Source of the DNA: an uncultured Candidatus Peregrinibacteria bacterium
Lineage (GTDB): Bacteria > Patescibacteriota > Gracilibacteria > Peribacterales > Peribacteraceae
NCBI GenBank assembly: GCA_913054215.1
Contig: CAJXJE010000006.1
Coordinates: 1-11,847 of the forward strand
Length of the DNA stretch: 11,847 nucleotides
Reading direction: 5' to 3'
The translations under genes were made by a program, and so were the position numbers. The notes under the pieces were generated by a model. It ran no database searches, was not told where the DNA came from, and worked only from the letters and a program-made list of their open reading frames with translations. Below, piece after piece: positions 11,607 through 11,847 of the stretch (position 1 is the first letter of the stretch; each line of letters opens with the position of its first letter).

Positions 11607-11847
11607 ATGGCTGGTAGACTCTCTTCGAACGTTCTAACACTCATTATGACTGACCCTGCAAATCCACCAGCAGGCGGAAATCCGCCTCCCCCACCTCCTC
11701 CAGCAGGAGGACAAGACCCAGCAGCAACTCCAGCTCCAGATGGGCCACCGCCGCCTCGTCCTGGTGAATCTGTACCTCAGGGTGGATTGGATCCAACACA
11801 AGTATTTGCAGCCCCTCCACCACCTCCGCCTCCACCTCCACAAGACG
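11607..11847 (+). CDS. Proline-rich protein, N-terminal part only
   Basis: The frame is open from ATG at 11607 through the right edge (80 codons), so this is a partial gene. The visible part is low-complexity Pro, Gly, Ala and Gln with two polyproline runs (seven, then nine prolines) and no cysteine, signal peptide or membrane segment. It is likely a disordered N-terminal tail of a larger protein, and what follows is unknown. Two starts are possible. The ATG at 11607 (MAGRLSSNVLTLIMTDPANP) follows a -10-like TATCAG by 6 nt, the pattern seen elsewhere in this window. The ATG at 11646 (MTDPANPPAGG) has a poorer upstream box. Such polyproline runs normally need elongation factor P. The minus-strand frames here (Trp- and Arg-rich) are shadows of the proline codons. 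Confidence 0.6.
   Translation, partial: MAGRLSSNVLTLIMTDPANPPAGGNPPPPPPPAGGQDPAATPAPDGPPPPRPGESVPQGGLDPTQVFAAPPPPPPPPPQD

Noticed and set aside
11634..11843. Trp- and Arg-rich minus-strand frames at the right edge
   Set aside because: They are the complement of proline codons in the plus-strand proline-rich gene.
1..11847. UGA read as glycine (code 25)
   Set aside because: No gene needs in-frame UGA to stay open, and UGA serves as the stop of the gene ending at 8968.
1..11847. CRISPR arrays, insertion sequences or integrases
   Set aside because: I saw no regularly spaced repeats, transposase-like frames or terminal inverted repeats.

Overview
This window looks like a chromosomal segment of a streamlined bacterium. 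The standard genetic code fits: TAA, TAG and TGA all end genes, and no in-frame TGA is needed. By eye the G+C is in the mid-40s percent. Genes are very tightly packed, several start codons lie only 6-8 nt after a -10 box with no Shine-Dalgarno sequence, and about half of the proteins are unfamiliar. This fits a Candidate Phyla Radiation (Patescibacteria)-type genome, possibly a member with a larger metabolism because a purine synthesis glutaminase is present. No rRNA or phylogenetic marker here settles that, so it is an inference.

Layout. Bases 1-1570 hold a two-gene minus-strand operon of unknown function: a small acidic helical protein (1181-1570), then a large protein (1-1174) whose C-terminus is cut by the left edge. 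Next comes tRNA-Arg(UCU) on the minus strand, preceded by an unusual leader carrying a second copy of the tRNA's own 5' end. A plus-strand block then runs from a short-chain dehydrogenase through pyrH (UMP kinase), frr (ribosome recycling factor) and a PurQ-like glutaminase with an extra ~155-residue C-terminal region, to a TrmH/SpoU-type RNA methyltransferase. PriA helicase (5679-7781) converges on it from the minus strand, with overlapping stop codons.

Between priA and recG lies about 1.8 kb. It holds tRNA-Pro(UGG), again with a leader copying the tRNA's 5' end, and a three-gene cassette: two exported, arginine-rich, four-cysteine proteins on the minus strand (8036-8620 and 8968-9519) around a small two-helix membrane protein on the plus strand (8703-8966). 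The two exported proteins are probably diverged paralogues, because their cysteines and an RRSRR motif fall at matching spacings. recG (9559-11574) follows, and the window ends in the N-terminus of a proline-rich protein.

How the genes relate. pyrH (UTP/CTP supply) and frr (translation recycling) form a common bacterial pair. PriA and RecG are both replication-fork rescue helicases and diverge around the cassette. The most novel signals are the tRNA 5'-end copies upstream of both tRNA genes, the exported four-cysteine cassette, the repeated leaderless promoter arrangement, the PriA that keeps only one of its two zinc sites, and the C-terminal extension of the PurQ-like protein.
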